A DNA stretch of 64,000 nucleotides from Flaviflagellibacter sp963786225. GTDB taxonomy: Bacteria > Pseudomonadota > Alphaproteobacteria > Rhizobiales > Methylopilaceae. How positions within the stretch are numbered: position 1 is the first letter of the stretch; each line of letters starts with the position of its first letter. Under the pieces are notes generated by a model. That model made no database searches. It was given only the letters and a program-made list of their open reading frames with translations, and had not been told where the DNA came from. A program made the position numbers and the translations under genes. The stretch spans positions 372,001 to 436,000 of the forward strand of contig CAWAYQ010000028.1 of NCBI GenBank assembly GCA_963786225.1. Direction: 5' to 3'. This document shows positions 35,560 through 44,809 of the stretch, in pieces.

Positions 35560-36195
35560 TCATCCATTCAGAATGTTTGCGGCCAGGAAAATGGCTACCG
35601 AGAGGAGGACGAGGCCAGCGACCGCATCCATCCGCTTCCGGTAAATCGGGCGATCGAAATGCCGAGACAGACTAAACCCGGCCAGGCTCCAGCCATAGAA
35701 CTTGATTGCGGAAGCGGCGAGGAACCCAACCGCGAACCACCCCGCCTGCTCTCCACTGCCGAAGCTGGACGCAAAAACGCCGACGAGGAACATCGCCTCG
35801 GTCCAGACCAGTGGATTGAGCCACGTCACGACGAGCATCGAACCGATCGCCCCAAATCGGGATTTGCAGTTTGCCGCGATCGCTTGTGTCCCCCCTGCCC
35901 GACTGAGGTTCAGTAGGATGCGCGCGCCCCACCACGCGAGAAATCCGGCGCAGGCGGCCTGGAGGATTCCGAAGATTGTCGGATGACGGGTCAGCAGCGC
36001 GCCCAGCCCCCCTATTCCTATGGTCACGAGTGCAATTTCCGAGATGTAACCCGTGCAGGCGACCGACATGGGGTAGCTGCGCGTCAGTCCCGCCTGGATA
36101 AGCATGAGGTTCTGAGGTCCCAGCGAGAAGATAAGTCCGAGCCCGAACACGAAGCCGGATACCGTCGCCGGCGACAGCAGGGCGTCGGCGGTCAT
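35560..36195 (-). CDS. LysE/ArgO-family amino-acid exporter
   Basis: About 211 residues from ATG 36195 (an upstream ATG at 36231 is possible). It has six hydrophobic helices and the family motif FSLGPQNLMLIQAGL near residues 22-36, plus TWLNPLVWTEAMFLVG in the second half. It probably exports basic or other amino acids; the substrate is not determinable. It is divergent from the LuxR-type gene, with 275 bp between. Confidence 0.85.
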   Translation of the reverse strand: MTADALLSPATVSGFVFGLGLIFSLGPQNLMLIQAGLTRSYPMSVACTGYISEIALVTIGIGGLGALLTRHPTIFGILQAACAGFLAWWGARILLNLSRAGGTQAIAANCKSRFGAIGSMLVVTWLNPLVWTEAMFLVGVFASSFGSGEQAGWFAVGFLAASAIKFYGWSLAGFSLSRHFDRPIYRKRMDAVAGLVLLSVAIFLAANILNG

Positions 36196-36470
36196 CGCTC
36201 GGAATTCCGGAGGAACTGTACGTACCGACAAAACGTATGATCAGATGAAGCATCACCCGACCTTCCGCATCGTGCACCCTTCTGCATCTCCTGCCTCCCC
36301 CCTGTTCGGAGCTGCGCGCACGACGCTTGGCGTCCTTGGGGGAATGTTTCACGGCCCTGACGCTTGCACATCCTCCATTTGTAGGAGACGCTGATGGCAA
36401 CCGCCTCATCCTCGGCGACGAGCTCGTCGACCGCTGACTGAGCGGGTGCGAGACCCAGGAACGCCGACCC

Positions 36471-37601
36471 ATGGCTGAGACGCTGCCGCCGGACGCACTC
36501 TCGAAGCTCATCGGATCGATCTATGATTGCACGCTCGACCCCAGCCGGTGGGAGCGAACGCTGACCGAACTTGCACAGGTGTTCGAGGCGGAATTCTTGA
36601 TTCTCTCCCTCAACGATCTCCGGCACGACTGCCTGGTGATCGACAAGAGCGTGGGCTGGGAGCCGCATTGGCTGGAAGAAAGGTCGAAGCACCTTCCCGA
36701 AATCCACGCGCGGGTGACCGAGTGGCTGACGCCGGGAACCTCGCTGGACGAGCCCTTCGTGGCCTCGCGCCATCTCGAGCCCAGTTATTTAGAGCGCGCA
36801 CCCTACGTTCGAGACTGCTTGCGACCCTTGGGTATCGCCGACGTCACGCATCTTTTTCTTATGCACACGCCGACGCATTTCTCCGAGTTGGTGGTCGCTC
36901 GCCATCAGCGACAAGGGATCATCACCGAGCGCGAGATCGCGATCGGCAAACTGCTGCTGCCGCATCTGCGCCGCGCAGTGACGATCAGCAATGTGCTTGA
37001 GGCCCGCATCATCGAGCGCGCGCGGATGGCGGAGGCGCTGGATACGGTCCGGTGCGGCGTTGTTCTGACCGACGAACGCGGCGCGATCCTGCATCCCAAC
37101 CGTTCGGCGCAGCGGATGCTGCGCAACGGCGGCCCCGTTCGGGATGTCCAAGGTTTTCTCAAAGCGACAACTCCGTCCGCCGCAAAGGAATTGCGCTCCG
37201 CTATTCGGCTCGCCGCCGGGGACGAGGCCAGGATCGGAAAAACCGGCCTTGCCATCCGCCTCACGGAAGCCGACGCGCCGCCCGTCTTCGCTCACGTCCT
37301 GCCAATGACCGGCGATCTGCGGACACAGCTGCAATCCGAGGCCGTCGCGGCGGTGTTCATCGGCGCCACACCCGATGAGCAAAACGAGGCTGAAATGTTG
37401 GCCAAGGCTTTCGGCCTCACACCCGCGGAGACGCGGGTGCTTGCGAGCCTTCTTGCCGGGCGCACGCTCGCCGAGACCGCCACGGCCCTCGGCGTCGCGG
37501 CGACGACGGTGCGAACGCATCTCAGCACGATCTTCCTTAAGACCGGGGTCTGCCGGCAGGCCGAGCTGATGCGCTTGGCGATGCACGTGCTGCCTTGCTG
37601 A
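36471..37601 (+). CDS. LuxR-family regulator with unassigned sensor domain
   Basis: 376 residues. The C-terminal LuxR HTH (about 312-370) reads LTPAETRVLASLLAGRTLAETA followed by VAATTVRTHLSTIFLKTGV. The N-terminal ~300 residues contain no domain I can name firmly, but the pattern (helical start, GVVLTDERGAILHPNRSAQRML near 195-216) looks like a PAS-type segment. It faces gfa across a convergent gap and is divergent from the LysE gene. It could regulate the adjacent C1 genes; this is inference from position. Confidence 0.85.
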   Translation: MAETLPPDALSKLIGSIYDCTLDPSRWERTLTELAQVFEAEFLILSLNDLRHDCLVIDKSVGWEPHWLEERSKHLPEIHARVTEWLTPGTSLDEPFVASRHLEPSYLERAPYVRDCLRPLGIADVTHLFLMHTPTHFSELVVARHQRQGIITEREIAIGKLLLPHLRRAVTISNVLEARIIERARMAEALDTVRCGVVLTDERGAILHPNRSAQRMLRNGGPVRDVQGFLKATTPSAAKELRSAIRLAAGDEARIGKTGLAIRLTEADAPPVFAHVLPMTGDLRTQLQSEAVAAVFIGATPDEQNEAEMLAKAFGLTPAETRVLASLLAGRTLAETATALGVAATTVRTHLSTIFLKTGVCRQAELMRLAMHVLPC

Positions 37602-37732
37602 CGAGGGAGCCAGCCGCGCCGAGGATAGACGCGAGCGACGCGCCGACCGAATTTGCCCGCGCGGCGAGGACGCCGCGGCGGGCGGCGCGGTTTGGACAGG
37701 CTCTGAAACGGGCGTCCGTTTCCTTTACGCGA

Positions 37733-38314
37733 TCACTCCCGCAGGGTTCCCGCTTTCTTCGCCGCGAAGATCGCGAGCGCGTCCATCAAGGGCGGATTCA
37801 GGCTGTCATAGGGTTCGAGGCCCAGCTCCTTTAGTCGCGACCGGACGGCCGGCATGTCTTTGGGCGGCGTGCCCAACTCGATGACCGACGAGACAAAGGC
37901 CGCGAAACCGGGAGGCGCCCATCCCTCCTCCTTCGACCGTTCGGCGTGGATGAAGGACAGCCCCTGGAAGGCGTGTTCCTTTTCGATTGGTCCGTACATG
38001 TGGACCCCGCAGACCTTGCAGGCATGCCTCAGAATGGTCGCGCTTGGGTTCACGACCTCGAGTTTGTCCTCGTTCGCCGTGACGGTGACCTTCTCGGTGG
38101 GCACAACGCCGACGATCGAGAACATGGCGCCCTTGGGCTTCCAGCACTGCGTGCACCCGCATGCATGATTGTGAAGAACCTGAGAGTCGATGGTCACGGT
38201 GACCGGCCTGTCCGTGCATTCGCACACGAGTGTGCCGCCGGAGAAACTCTCCGAGCCCTGTTTGATCCCGTTGTCGATGGCCGGATGTATGGAGACGGTC
38301 GTGGTGTCCAGCAT
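37733..38314 (-). CDS. gfa: S-(hydroxymethyl)glutathione synthase (glutathione-dependent formaldehyde-activating enzyme)
   Basis: 193 residues from ATG 38314 with GGGAGGAG upstream. Gfa zinc cysteines are visible in LVCECTD, HACGCTQCWKP and HACKVCGVH. It speeds the condensation of formaldehyde with glutathione. It lies 42 bp after the class III ADH gene on the same strand, which uses its product, and close to xoxF, the formaldehyde source. Confidence 0.93.
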   Translation of the reverse strand: MLDTTTVSIHPAIDNGIKQGSESFSGGTLVCECTDRPVTVTIDSQVLHNHACGCTQCWKPKGAMFSIVGVVPTEKVTVTANEDKLEVVNPSATILRHACKVCGVHMYGPIEKEHAFQGLSFIHAERSKEEGWAPPGFAAFVSSVIELGTPPKDMPAVRSRLKELGLEPYDSLNPPLMDALAIFAAKKAGTLRE

Positions 38315-38356
38315 GGTGTTCTCCTCCCTAAATCGCAGCTTGGCTCGCTGCATGCT

Positions 38357-39466
38357 TCAGTAGATGACGACGCCGCGGATCGACTCCCCCCTGTGCATCA
38401 GATCGAACCCGGTATTGATGTCCTCGAGCTTCATCGTGTGGGTAATCATCGGATCGATCTCGATCTGGCCATCCATGTACCAGTCGACGATCTTCGGAAC
38501 GTCAGTTCGCCCCCTGGCGCCGCCGAACGCAGAGCCTTTCCAAACGCGCCCGGTCACCAGTTGGAACGGCCGCGTGCTGATCTCCTGGCCTGCCCCCGCC
38601 ACGCCGATGATGATCGATTGACCCCAGCCCTTGTGACAGGCTTCGAGCGCCGTTCGCATCACCTTCGTGTTGCCGATGCATTCAAACGTGTAGTCGGCGC
38701 CGCCGCGGGTCAGTTCGACGAGATGGGCAACAAGATCCCCTTCGACCTTCGAGGGATTGACGAAATGGGTCATGCCGAACTTGCGGCCCCAGGCTTCGCG
38801 GTCGTCGTTCAGATCGACGCCGACGATCATAGCGGCGCCGACGAGCCTTAGTCCCTGAATGACGTTGAGGCCGATGCCGCCCAGTCCGAACACGACACAG
38901 TTCGTGCCCGTCTCGACTTTCGCGGTGTTGATAACCGCGCCGACGCCCGTGGTTACGCCGCAACCGACATAGCAGACCTTATCAGCAGGCGCGTCTTCGC
39001 GGATCTTGGCGAGCGCGATCTCGGGCAGAACCGTATAGTTCGAGAATGTCGAACAGCCCATGTAGTGATAGATCGTCTTGCCGTTGTAGGAGAAACGGCT
39101 GGTGCCGTCGGGCATGAGACCTTTGCCTTGGGTCACCCTGATCTTCTGGCAAAGATTGGTCTTCCGGCTGAGGCAATACTCGCATTGGCGGCATTCGGGC
39201 GTGTAGAGCGGAATGACGTGATCGCCGACGGCCAGCGAGGTTACGCCCTGCCCCACTTCGACGACGACGCCCGCGCCTTCATGACCGAGGATGGTCGGGA
39301 AAATCCCCTCCGGATCGGCGCCGGAACGGGTGAACTCATCGGTGTGGCAAATGCCGGTCGCCTTGATCTCGACCAGCACCTCGCCGTGCTTCGGACCTTC
39401 CAGGTCGACTTCAACGACTTCAAGCGGTTTTGCCTTCTCGAAGGCGACTGCAGCGCGCGTCTTCAT
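38357..39466 (-). CDS. S-(hydroxymethyl)glutathione dehydrogenase / class III alcohol dehydrogenase
   Basis: 369 residues. Catalytic zinc ligands are in GICHTDEF and GHEGAG, structural zinc cysteines in CRQCEYCLSRKTNLC, and the cofactor loop reads VFGLGGIGLNVIQG. The protein matches AdhC/FrmA/FlhA. It oxidises S-hydroxymethylglutathione to S-formylglutathione with NAD. The next enzyme, S-formylglutathione hydrolase, is not in the window. Confidence 0.95.
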   Translation of the reverse strand: MKTRAAVAFEKAKPLEVVEVDLEGPKHGEVLVEIKATGICHTDEFTRSGADPEGIFPTILGHEGAGVVVEVGQGVTSLAVGDHVIPLYTPECRQCEYCLSRKTNLCQKIRVTQGKGLMPDGTSRFSYNGKTIYHYMGCSTFSNYTVLPEIALAKIREDAPADKVCYVGCGVTTGVGAVINTAKVETGTNCVVFGLGGIGLNVIQGLRLVGAAMIVGVDLNDDREAWGRKFGMTHFVNPSKVEGDLVAHLVELTRGGADYTFECIGNTKVMRTALEACHKGWGQSIIIGVAGAGQEISTRPFQLVTGRVWKGSAFGGARGRTDVPKIVDWYMDGQIEIDPMITHTMKLEDINTGFDLMHRGESIRGVVIY

Positions 39467-39762
39467 CGCTGTCTGCTCCTCGCTTCACGTCGGTCCTCCG
39501 AGAAAATCGGCGGCACCCAACACTTCAGCTCAAAACATGCGCCTCCTCATTCGAGGCGGCATAGCGTGGACGGCGAGCAATACGGAGCCGACGCAAATGC
39601 GCCAGCGAACTGCTCCTGAACCGGATTTGATAAAGCGTTCAGGGCCTCTCGCCTGGGCTCAATTTCAGCCGCAAGGTCGTCTTGAGCTTCACGGGCCGAA
39701 GCTCAAGAAATTCGGACAAAAGCCTATCACGAAGGTTCCGGGAAGACTACGGGCGGCGACAG

Positions 39763-40566
39763 TCATTCGTGCAGTAGGCGCTCGACGTTCTTCGCCTTGT
39801 CGAAGTTCCTCGCCGTGTCGAGCCCAATCGGGCGGACAAGCCGCGCCGAGGCCAGATCGGTGCCGAGGAAATCCGCGCCCGCGACGATCACGCCAGTCAG
39901 ATCCGCCCCGCCCAGAGTGGCACCCCGCAAAGAAACTCCGGTCAGGTCTGCCCCCTTCAGCGAGGCAAATTCGAGGTCGACAAGCGACAGATCGGCCCCG
40001 CGCAAATTGGCGCCGTCAAGCCTCGCCGACTTCAGCACGGCCCGCATGAGACCCATCGACTGGTTCCTCATATCGGCGCTCAGATTGGCGTTCTCCAGGT
40101 TGGCGCCGATCAGGCTCGCCCCGGTCAGATCGGCGGCGAGCCGGGCGCCGGCGAGGTCCGCACCGTTGAGCCTGGCACGCTGCATCTGGGCGGCGAAGAT
40201 ATTGGCGCCCCGGAGGTTCGCGCCGGTGAGATCCGCCTCGATGAGCCATGCCTGATCGAGCACGGCGCGGTCCAGTTTTGCGCCCGCGAGATTGGTGCGG
40301 TTGAGCTTGGCCGCACGCAACACCGCGCCGGATAGATCAAGCCCGCTGAGATCGAGCCCGGACAGCCGCTTGCCGGTGAAATCAGAGGGCTTGCCGGATG
40401 TCGCCGAACGAAGTGCGGCCTCGACATCGGTCCGCGTCATCTCGGCGGAGTTCATCTCGGGAGCCGTCATGTCGATATGGCGCATCATATCCTGCCCCCC
40501 GGCAGGCACGGCGATCATCGCCGCACAGACCGCAAGCGATCCGGCCCATTTCGAACGGTGCGTCAT
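39763..40566 (-). CDS. Exported pentapeptide-repeat protein
   Basis: 267 residues. A short Sec signal peptide (about 1-24) is followed by a linker and then roughly 30 pentapeptide repeats of the A(D/N)LxG type from residue ~65 to ~245 (LSGLDLSGLDLSGAV onward), predicted to form a right-handed quadrilateral beta helix. Such proteins near methanol or alcohol dehydrogenase genes are recurrent but uncharacterised. It is divergent from the small exported protein at 40794, and so close to xoxF that a periplasmic role in the quinoprotein system is possible. Confidence 0.85.
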   Translation of the reverse strand: MTHRSKWAGSLAVCAAMIAVPAGGQDMMRHIDMTAPEMNSAEMTRTDVEAALRSATSGKPSDFTGKRLSGLDLSGLDLSGAVLRAAKLNRTNLAGAKLDRAVLDQAWLIEADLTGANLRGANIFAAQMQRARLNGADLAGARLAADLTGASLIGANLENANLSADMRNQSMGLMRAVLKSARLDGANLRGADLSLVDLEFASLKGADLTGVSLRGATLGGADLTGVIVAGADFLGTDLASARLVRPIGLDTARNFDKAKNVERLLHE

Positions 40567-40793
40567 CGCTGGCTCCTCCGGCCCACTCTACGGACATTCG
40601 CCAAGTCGGCGTCAGAGCAGTTCCGCAACCGATCTGTCGCTCCCGGGTGTCGGCAGCAAGACGCCACGTCGATTTGGTGGCCGTTGCACAACGGCTCGCG
40701 CGGGAAGATTATCACCGAGCGTGGACGCCCTGACCATGCAAGGATGTGTGGACAGCGGTGCTGTCCCGTCGCCCCTTGATGGGAGACATGCCG

Positions 40794-41150
40794 ATGACCT
40801 TCATCCGGACGATACTCGGCTGCGGTCTGGCCCTGACCACGGCCGTGCTGGAGGCGCCCGCGAGGGCGCAGCAACTGAACGATTATCCGACCGCCGCCCG
40901 CGTCGACTATGTGTTCGCCTGCATGAAAGCCAACGGCGAGACGCGTGACGCTCTCGATCGCTGTTCTTGCTCGATCGACGTGATCGCGACCGTGCTGCCA
41001 TACGAGCGATATATCGCAGCGGAAACCGTCATGAGTCTGGCGCAGTTACCGGGCGAGCGCGGCACTCAGTTCCGCTCCCCGGAGCAGTCGAGAGCGGTGG
41101 TCGATGAACTCCAGCGCGCTCGGGCCGAAGCGGAGGTTCGCTGCTTCTGA
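40794..41150 (+). CDS. Small exported Cys-containing protein upstream of xoxF, function unknown
   Basis: 118 residues from ATG 40794, with GGGAGA at suitable distance (other starts at 40779 and 40788 are possible). An N-terminal signal peptide ends near APARAQ. The mature part has ACMKANGETRDALDRCSCSI with cysteines spaced C-x14-C-x1-C and a final Cys near the C-terminus, suggesting disulfides or a metal site. No known domain was recognised. It is codirectional with xoxF, 288 bp upstream, and probably belongs to the methanol-oxidation locus. Confidence 0.7.
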   Translation: MTFIRTILGCGLALTTAVLEAPARAQQLNDYPTAARVDYVFACMKANGETRDALDRCSCSIDVIATVLPYERYIAAETVMSLAQLPGERGTQFRSPEQSRAVVDELQRARAEAEVRCF

Positions 41151-41438
41151 TCGGCTCTCCCATAGAACCCAAGCCGACATTTTCAATTTGTGCGCACCGG
41201 AATAGTAGCCTATGTTCGCTGTTAAGTTTTTGGGCTTCAAGGGCGTCAGCTTCTTGGGAGCACTGACGCTTCAAGGCTCGGTAATGGCCGGGTTTGACCC
41301 GGCTCACCGGCATCGTGACAGCTGCCTAAAAACTCTCCCAAACCAGGGTAGCAGTGCCGAAGCTCGGCATGCGCCGGCGCGTCGCGTGTAGGCTTAGGTA
41401 CGGCCACCCCCAACGATCACATCGTAGGGAGGATAGCG

Positions 41439-43244
41439 ATGCGTTACCTAATTGTCGGTTTATTCGCTGGCGTTGCGTCTCTTGCCGCCGGTGCAGCAAA
41501 TGCCAACCCCGATCTCTCCAAAATGGAAAAAGACGCCAAGAACTGGGTGATGCCCACGGGCAATTATGCCAACCATCGTTATTCGGCACTCGACCAGATC
41601 AACGCGCAAAACGTCGGCAAGCTGCAGGCTAACTGGACCTTCTCGACCGGTGTGCTGCGCGGTCATGAGGGCGGACCGCTCGTCATCGACGGCGTTATGT
41701 TCGTACACACGCCTTTCCCAAACATGGTCTACGCACTCGACCTGAAGGACGACGGCAAGATCCTCTGGAAGTATGAACCCAAGCAGGATCCGAACGTCAT
41801 ACCGGTCATGTGCTGCGATACCGTCAATCGCGGCGTAGCTTACGGCGACGGCAAGATCTTCCTGAACCAGGCGGACACGACTGTCGTGGCGCTCGACGCC
41901 AAGTCGGGGAACGTCGTCTGGCAGAAGAAGAACGGCGACCCGAGCAAGGGAGAAACCGGCACTGCCGCGCCTATGGTCGTCAAGGATAAGGTGCTGATCG
42001 GCATTTCCGGCGCCGAGTTCGGCGTCCGCGGCCACATCAGCGCCTACAATATATCCGACGGCTCGCTGGCCTGGCGGGCCTATTCCGTTGGCCCCGATGC
42101 CGAGATGCTCGTCGATCCCGTAAAGACGACCCACCTTGGAAAGCCGATTGGCAAGGATAGCAGCGTCAGTACGTGGGAAGGTGACCAGTGGAAGATCGGT
42201 GGCGGGACGACATGGGGTTGGTTCTCGTATGATCCCGATCTGGACCTGATCTATTACGGCACTGGAAACCCCTCGACCTGGAACCCATCCCAACGGCCCG
42301 GCGACAACAGGTGGTCGATGACCATCTTCGCCCGCAATCCCGACACCGGCATGGCGAAGTGGGCTTATCAGATGACGCCCCACGACGAATGGGACTACGA
42401 CGGCGTCAATGAGATGATCCTGACGGATCTGAATATTGGAGGCACCACCCGCAAGGCGCTCGTCCACTTCGACCGGAACGGTTTCGGCTACACGCTCGAT
42501 CGCGAAAACGGCGAACTGCTGGTTGCCGAAAAATACGATCCAGCCGTGAACTGGGCCACGAAGATCGACATGGACAAGTCGTCCAAAACCTATGGTCGTC
42601 CGCACGTCGTCGCCGAATTCTCAACGCAGCAAGGCGGCGAAGACACCAACGTTCAGGGCATCTGCCCGGCGGCGCTCGGCAGCAAGGATCAGCAGCCGGC
42701 GAGCTACTCTCCCGACACCGGATTGTTCTATGTGCCGACCAATCACGTCTGCATGGACTACGAGCCGTTCCGGGTGAGCTATACGGCGGGGCAGCCCTAT
42801 GTCGGCGCCACCTTGTCGATGTTTCCGCCCAAAGGCGAAGACCATATGGGCAACTTCACCGCTTGGGATGCCAGCACGGGCAAGATCGTCTGGGCGCTCA
42901 AGGAGCGGTTCTCGGTCTGGTCGGGAGCGCTCGCGACGAAGGGCGGCGTGGTGTTCTACGGAACGCTGGAGGGCTACCTGAAGGCTGTCGATGCCAAGAC
43001 GGGCAAGGAACTTTACAAGTTCAAGACGCCGTCCGGCATTATCGGCAACGTCAATACATATGAGTTCGACGGCAAACAATATGTTGCCGTCCTCTCCGGC
43101 GTCGGAGGCTGGGCGGGTATCGGCCTGGCAGCCGGACTGACCGAGCCGACCGCAGGCCTGGGTGCCGTGGGCGGTTACGCCGCCCTGCGCGACTATACGG
43201 CGCTCGGCGGGCAACTGACGGTCTTTTCGCTTCCGGGCGACTGA
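41439..43244 (+). CDS. xoxF: Lanthanide-dependent PQQ methanol dehydrogenase
   Basis: 601 residues with a Sec signal peptide (about 1-22). It is an eight-bladed quinoprotein with the vicinal Cys pair in VMCCDTV and repeated W-docking segments. The active-site stretch PHDEWDYDG has Asp319 and also Asp321 two residues later; that second Asp coordinates the lanthanide and is Ala in calcium-type MxaF. It oxidises methanol (and other alcohols) to aldehyde in the periplasm with XoxG as electron acceptor. PQQ is made by pqqABCDE nearby. A hairpin follows at 43264-43292. Confidence 0.96.
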   Translation: MRYLIVGLFAGVASLAAGAANANPDLSKMEKDAKNWVMPTGNYANHRYSALDQINAQNVGKLQANWTFSTGVLRGHEGGPLVIDGVMFVHTPFPNMVYALDLKDDGKILWKYEPKQDPNVIPVMCCDTVNRGVAYGDGKIFLNQADTTVVALDAKSGNVVWQKKNGDPSKGETGTAAPMVVKDKVLIGISGAEFGVRGHISAYNISDGSLAWRAYSVGPDAEMLVDPVKTTHLGKPIGKDSSVSTWEGDQWKIGGGTTWGWFSYDPDLDLIYYGTGNPSTWNPSQRPGDNRWSMTIFARNPDTGMAKWAYQMTPHDEWDYDGVNEMILTDLNIGGTTRKALVHFDRNGFGYTLDRENGELLVAEKYDPAVNWATKIDMDKSSKTYGRPHVVAEFSTQQGGEDTNVQGICPAALGSKDQQPASYSPDTGLFYVPTNHVCMDYEPFRVSYTAGQPYVGATLSMFPPKGEDHMGNFTAWDASTGKIVWALKERFSVWSGALATKGGVVFYGTLEGYLKAVDAKTGKELYKFKTPSGIIGNVNTYEFDGKQYVAVLSGVGGWAGIGLAAGLTEPTAGLGAVGGYAALRDYTALGGQLTVFSLPGD

Positions 43245-43263
43245 ACCTGTCGAACTGAGACGA

Positions 43264-43292
43264 AGGTCCTCCGCGCACAACGCGGGGGACCT
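43264..43292 (+). promoter_or_regulatory. 12-bp-stem hairpin between xoxF and xoxG
   Basis: AGGTCCTCCGCG pairs with CGCGGGGGACCT around the 5-nt loop CACAA, with one G-U. No T-run follows. It is probably an mRNA 3' stabiliser that allows xoxF transcript to exceed xoxG. Confidence 0.7.
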
Positions 43293-43332
43293 CTTGCAGT
43301 CCAACAGCGGAACGAGTCCGAAGGGATGCCTC

Positions 43333-43857
43333 GTGAAAATCAATCTTTTTGCTGGAGCGCTGGGAGCCATCGCAGCCGTCGCCGTCACCGGCATTGCATT
43401 GGGAGCCGACGGCTCCGGCGACCCCGCTCCCGCCAGGGAGCAGGACGGCAAGTATTTCGATGCGCAGGACAATCCGACCTTCAAGATCGAAAGCGACGGA
43501 ACCACCGACTGGTACACCTATTCCGGCTTCCGCCGATATCACTCGGAATGCCATGTGTGCCACGGACCGGCCGGCGAAGGCTCGACCTACGCCCCGGGCC
43601 TCGTGCAGTCGCTAAAAACAATACCCTATGCGGAGTTTCAGAACGTGGTCATCGCCGGCCGACAGCGCGTCGGTTCCGGGCAGGAAAGCGTCATGCCGTC
43701 GTTTGGCACCAATCCCAACGTGATGTGTTACCTGGACGACATTTTCATCTACCTGCGCGCTCGCGCCGATGGCGCGATCGATCGCGCGCGGCCTGCAAAA
43801 CACGCGCCCAAGCCCGCCGCGTTCAGTGAAGCGGAAAATAGCTGTATGAAGCGTTGA
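43333..43857 (+). CDS. xoxG: Cytochrome c electron acceptor of XoxF (XoxG)
   Basis: 174 residues from GTG 43333; the frame upstream overlaps the hairpin and lacks a signal-like start. A signal peptide (about 1-24) is followed by a single haem motif, CHVCH, near residue 72 and a likely distal Met in SVMPSFG. It accepts electrons from XoxF and passes them to the terminal oxidase chain. It lies between xoxF and xoxJ in the usual order. Confidence 0.9.
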   Translation: MKINLFAGALGAIAAVAVTGIALGADGSGDPAPAREQDGKYFDAQDNPTFKIESDGTTDWYTYSGFRRYHSECHVCHGPAGEGSTYAPGLVQSLKTIPYAEFQNVVIAGRQRVGSGQESVMPSFGTNPNVMCYLDDIFIYLRARADGAIDRARPAKHAPKPAAFSEAENSCMKR

Positions 43858-43923
43858 CGCCGGCGCACATCGGCGGACCGAACCTGGGGCCTGCCGATGC
43901 GTTTAAGCGGATCGGAGATCGTG

Positions 43924-44790
43924 ATGGCGGGAACCATGTTGTCGGGGTGGCGTGGACTCTGGACGTTGCTCCGGGCGGCGCTGTCACTCCCGCTTCTCGC
44001 TTCCGCCGCGTACGCACAGGAGGCCGCGGACCTTTCGCTCGAACTCATTGATCCGAACGTCCTGCGCGTCTGCGCCGACCCCGGCAACCTGCCGTTCTCG
44101 AACGAGAAGCAGGAGGGCTTCGAGAACAAGATCGCGGAGCTGTTCGCGAAGAAGCTTGGAAAGACGCTCGCCTATACCTGGTTTCCGCAGGCAACCGGCT
44201 TCGTGCGCAACACTCTCGGCACGCACCAATGCGATGTCATCATCGGTTACGCTCAGGGCGACGATCTCGTCCAGAATACCAACCCCTACTACCGTACCGC
44301 CTACGCGCTCGTCTTCAAGCCGGGCAGCGGCCTCGATGGCGTCGATACGCTCTCCGACCCGCGCCTCAAGGACAAGCGCATCGGCATCGTCGCAGGCACC
44401 CCGCCGGGCAACAACATGATCGTCAATGGCCTCATGGCCCGGGCCAAGCCTTATGCGCTGATGGTGGACACCCGGGTCGACTCGTCCGCGAGGGATATGG
44501 TCCGTGATCTTGGCTCCGGGGAGATCGACGCCGGCGTGCTCTGGGGTCCGATGGCCGGCTATTTTGCCAAACAGATGCAGCCGCCTTTGGTTGTCGTGCC
44601 TTTGGTCAAGGAGACGACCGGGCCCCGCCTCGCCTATCACATCACAATGGGTGTGCGGCCCTCGGACCAGGAGTGGAAACGTACGCTCAACCGTATGATC
44701 CGCGAGAACCTGCAGGCCACCAACGAAATTCTGCTCTCCTATGGTGTGCCGCTTCTCGACGAGCAGAACCACCCCATATCCGGCCATTAG
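43924..44790 (+). CDS. xoxJ: Methanol oxidation periplasmic binding protein (XoxJ)
   Basis: 288 residues from ATG 43924, where GGAG lies 6 nt upstream; ATG 43897 is an alternative. A signal peptide is followed by a substrate-binding-protein fold (NVLRVCADPGNLPFSN, IGYAQGDDLVQNTNPYYRT). It belongs to the MxaJ/XoxJ family, which helps activate or mature the dehydrogenase. It ends 20 bp from a convergent gene. Confidence 0.92.
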   Translation: MAGTMLSGWRGLWTLLRAALSLPLLASAAYAQEAADLSLELIDPNVLRVCADPGNLPFSNEKQEGFENKIAELFAKKLGKTLAYTWFPQATGFVRNTLGTHQCDVIIGYAQGDDLVQNTNPYYRTAYALVFKPGSGLDGVDTLSDPRLKDKRIGIVAGTPPGNNMIVNGLMARAKPYALMVDTRVDSSARDMVRDLGSGEIDAGVLWGPMAGYFAKQMQPPLVVVPLVKETTGPRLAYHITMGVRPSDQEWKRTLNRMIRENLQATNEILLSYGVPLLDEQNHPISGH

Positions 44791-44809
44791 CAGACGGGCG
44801 GCGCCCGTC

